Positions 42,473 through 44,336 of a stretch of 44,336 bases of DNA are shown here, one piece after another. This DNA comes from CAZUQP01 sp964484285 (GTDB lineage Bacteria > Pseudomonadota > Gammaproteobacteria > DSM-16500), in NCBI GenBank assembly GCA_964484285.1, contig CAZAEO010000003.1, forward strand, positions 1 through 44,336, given 5' to 3'. Each line of letters begins with the position of its first letter. The first letter of the stretch is position 1. Below the pieces are notes generated by a model. The model did no database searches, was not told the origin of the DNA, and saw nothing but the letters and a program-made list of their open reading frames with translations. A program made the position numbers and the translations under genes.

Positions 42473-42502
42473 TTGAGCTAAAATGGATTTTTTTATTAAA
42501 AT
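42473..42502 (+). promoter_or_regulatory. Candidate promoter of the 42526 gene
   Basis: TTGAGC (42473-42478) and TAAAAT (42497-42502) with 18 bp spacing, followed by the ribosome site GGGGAG (42511-42516) and a GTG start at 42526. Match to sigma-70 boxes 4/6 and 5/6. Confidence 0.4.
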
Positions 42503-42525
42503 ATACCTATGGGGAGTGAATAGCT

Positions 42526-44295
42526 GTGAACTTACGCAATGAATACACAAAAAACGGACAAAAACAAGAACAACACCCCCCAGCACATGAAGCAAAACTC
42601 ATAGAGGAACTATCTAACATATGGAAAATACAAGATATTGCAAACCTTATTGCACCCTTTGATACCGAAGATCGCGCCAAACTATTTAACAAGATATTAA
42701 ATAATAAAATAATCTTGAACCGGTTAATCTGGAATAGCGAACATATCACACAACTTAAAACGATTTTCCCTCAAAAAAATCATAAAAAAATTTATGAATC
42801 CATTTTAAATAATCATCCTATCTTTTCTAGATTCATCTACAATGCAAACGATATAAGAAAATTGAAAGCCGTTGTTCCTGTTCAATATCATGAAAAAATT
42901 TATTCGAAATTATTATTAAACATAAGCAACTCACAAACGCAATTAATAGATTTAATTGATTTAGATTTTGGAAAAATAATCCCTGCATTTCCGGAATTTC
43001 GAATAAAACTCGGTCTACAGATAGCAACCAATCTCACTATCCATCCTCTTTCAATCGATGACATGAAAATCTTGTCCACATGGTTTTATGATGTACCCGT
43101 CATCAGTCAATTGTATTTAACCATTCGCCTTGAGAAAGAATGGAAAGCTGTCCAACAGGATTTGAACTCTCTAATAATAGAAAAGAAAAAAATACAAGAA
43201 ACAAAAGACGAAAAACAAACTTTTGATTTTATCACTCCAGAAGCATCACTGCCGCCCACGTTTGAAAAAAAGAATCAATCGAAATACGTTGACTTTTGGA
43301 AAACACAAATTCCTTTACTTGCAAGAGAATTCAAAAACTGCGCGCGAAAAGAAAACGCGTCAAAACAGATAGGCATAGCTAAAAAACTATATTCCCTCGT
43401 TGCAACAAAGCGATCTGAAATAGCGAATCAGCTTGATCAGAATTCTATCTTCAATCCCTTGCAATACGGACACTTCAAAACTGCCTCTGATGACAGATTT
43501 AGAGATGCTGTATTCGAAGAGGATGTCCATTTTGGTTGGCAATTTAAATCTCTGCGCACTCTATTGAAACAGCAGATCGACAATCCGCCTAATGATACAC
43601 TGAACTATCATATACGCTTTTTTGATGACCTCATCATGAGAGGCAACAGAACACGCATTGAATTATCCAATGTTCTATATTTGCCAAAAATCAATTCTTC
43701 TCATATGAAGCACTACAACCTGCCGAACAGTGTGAAAAACAAACCCGGTTTTATTTTGCTACATGCTGAATATGAGCACATAGCGTATATTTTTAATGAA
43801 CTTGATCCCATTATTTGGGAATTGATTAATTATCAGTTTAATAATGACCCTTCCTTAAATGAAACACGGTTTTGGTTTTTACTAGCACAAACCATTTGGT
43901 TCTTAGGTAACTGTACGCCGCTACAAGCAGGTTCATCTGCAACTACCGAAAATTTTATGCGAACCGTTCTTTACATGCATGGTTTTTCTTTAGAACCATT
44001 TGGAATAAACCCAACTATCCACTTAAATTGGAACATCGCGGTAAAAGTGATACCTCGCGAAGAATTTGTAAAAACGTTTTTAGATTATTTTAAATATGTG
44101 CCTGTTAAATCCAATGCTCCAACAGTCATAATGGAAGTAGACGAAACCAATCAATCTCCAAAACAATCTACCAGGACACAATCAATAGGATTATTTTCAT
44201 TTTCTGCTGCGAAATTGGCGATGAATGAAACAACAACAGAGGACAATCAAAATTCGCCTCAGAAAGACATGAATAAATGTAGAGTCAGCCAATAA
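42526..44295 (+). CDS. Alpha-helical-repeat protein, unknown; candidate effector
   Basis: 589 residues from a GTG with GGGGAG 9 bp upstream. Not recognised. Residues 45-154 hold three tandem helical repeats of 36-38 residues, each built as F/V-P-xxxxxKIY-xxILNN-xxIFxRFI-xNxxDIxxLKxx, with a fourth start (FPEFRIKL) at 155. Residues about 330-530 form a second, Trp/Phe-rich domain (FRDAVFEEDVHFGWQF; FWFLLAQTIWFLGNCTPLQ; GSSATTENFMRTVLYMHG), perhaps an enzyme domain. The last ~60 residues are Ser/Thr/Gln-rich and look disordered. No signal peptide or transmembrane helix. The final codons (RVSQ, stop) lie inside the antisense of the rnpB 3' end. Confidence 0.85.
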   Translation: MNLRNEYTKNGQKQEQHPPAHEAKLIEELSNIWKIQDIANLIAPFDTEDRAKLFNKILNNKIILNRLIWNSEHITQLKTIFPQKNHKKIYESILNNHPIFSRFIYNANDIRKLKAVVPVQYHEKIYSKLLLNISNSQTQLIDLIDLDFGKIIPAFPEFRIKLGLQIATNLTIHPLSIDDMKILSTWFYDVPVISQLYLTIRLEKEWKAVQQDLNSLIIEKKKIQETKDEKQTFDFITPEASLPPTFEKKNQSKYVDFWKTQIPLLAREFKNCARKENASKQIGIAKKLYSLVATKRSEIANQLDQNSIFNPLQYGHFKTASDDRFRDAVFEEDVHFGWQFKSLRTLLKQQIDNPPNDTLNYHIRFFDDLIMRGNRTRIELSNVLYLPKINSSHMKHYNLPNSVKNKPGFILLHAEYEHIAYIFNELDPIIWELINYQFNNDPSLNETRFWFLLAQTIWFLGNCTPLQAGSSATTENFMRTVLYMHGFSLEPFGINPTIHLNWNIAVKVIPREEFVKTFLDYFKYVPVKSNAPTVIMEVDETNQSPKQSTRTQSIGLFSFSAAKLAMNETTTEDNQNSPQKDMNKCRVSQ

Positions 44296-44336
44296 GCCGG
44301 GTTCTGTCGTGGACAGTCATTTATCTAGGATGTTTG
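44281..44336 (-). ncRNA. rnpB: RNase P RNA (M1 RNA), 3' end (runs off window)
   Basis: The minus strand reads CCTAGATAAATGACTGTCCA then CGACAGAACCCGGCTTATTG and GCTGACTC, the highly conserved 3' portion of bacterial RNase P RNA (GAUGACUGUCCACGACAGAACCCGGCUUAU region). Only the last ~56 nt fall in the window. RNase P trims tRNA 5' leaders. The 3' boundary near 44281 is estimated from the end of the conserved sequence; it overlaps the 3' end of the convergent protein gene. Confidence 0.93.

Noticed and set aside
1..44336. CRISPR array, tRNA genes, insertion sequence or phage genes
   Set aside because: Looked for short regular direct repeats, cloverleaf-type conserved segments and transposase/integrase motifs; none was seen.

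Overview
The window comes from an AT-rich, Gram-negative gammaproteobacterium that carries a Dot/Icm type IVB secretion system, so almost certainly a member of Legionellales (Legionella/Coxiella/Berkiella/Rickettsiella relatives). Basis: a syntenic icmP-icmO-icmN-icmM-icmL-icmK-icmE-icmG block, an LpxC gene (lipid A), a meso-DAP type MurE, and a division/cell-wall (dcw) cluster in gammaproteobacterial order. Species cannot be named from the sequence.

Layout, almost everything on the minus strand. (1) 1-10395: Dot/Icm operon, transcribed right to left (icmP, icmO, icmN, short icmM, three tandem icmL-family genes, icmK, icmE, start of icmG). (2) 10519-14215: dksA, prmC, prfA, hemA. (3) 14259-18140: a 1293-residue SF2 helicase fusion of unknown role, followed by a ~150 bp inverted-repeat element. 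(4) 18315-22938: mutT, secA, a divergent DUF721/DciA-like gene and lpxC. (5) 24434-42287: dcw cluster (mraZ, rsmH, ftsL, ftsI, murE, mraY, murD, ftsW, murG, murC, murB, ftsQ, ftsA, ftsZ). The usual murF and ddl are missing from their places. (6) 42526-end: a plus-strand gene whose 3' end overlaps the 3' end of rnpB (RNase P RNA) in antisense.

Five genes are foreign to these conserved blocks and are candidate secreted effectors or accessory genes: the helicase with basic NLS-like clusters (14259-18140), a possible clan-CD cysteine peptidase with a coiled-coil tail (23128-24330), a multi-span membrane protein (36449-37729), a WD40-like propeller ending in a CaaX-type tetrapeptide CVIV and sitting directly behind ftsI (37731-38801), and an alpha-helical-repeat protein (42526-44295). 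They interrupt or flank the secretion and cell-wall operons. None has been shown to be secreted; this is inference from context and eukaryote-like features.

Regulation visible in the sequence: four TGGNN direct repeats with exact 10 bp period upstream of mraZ (MraZ autoregulatory operator), PmrA-box-like TTAA repeats before the membrane-protein gene, and a 7 bp dyad before icmP. No tRNA, CRISPR array, transposase or phage gene was seen.
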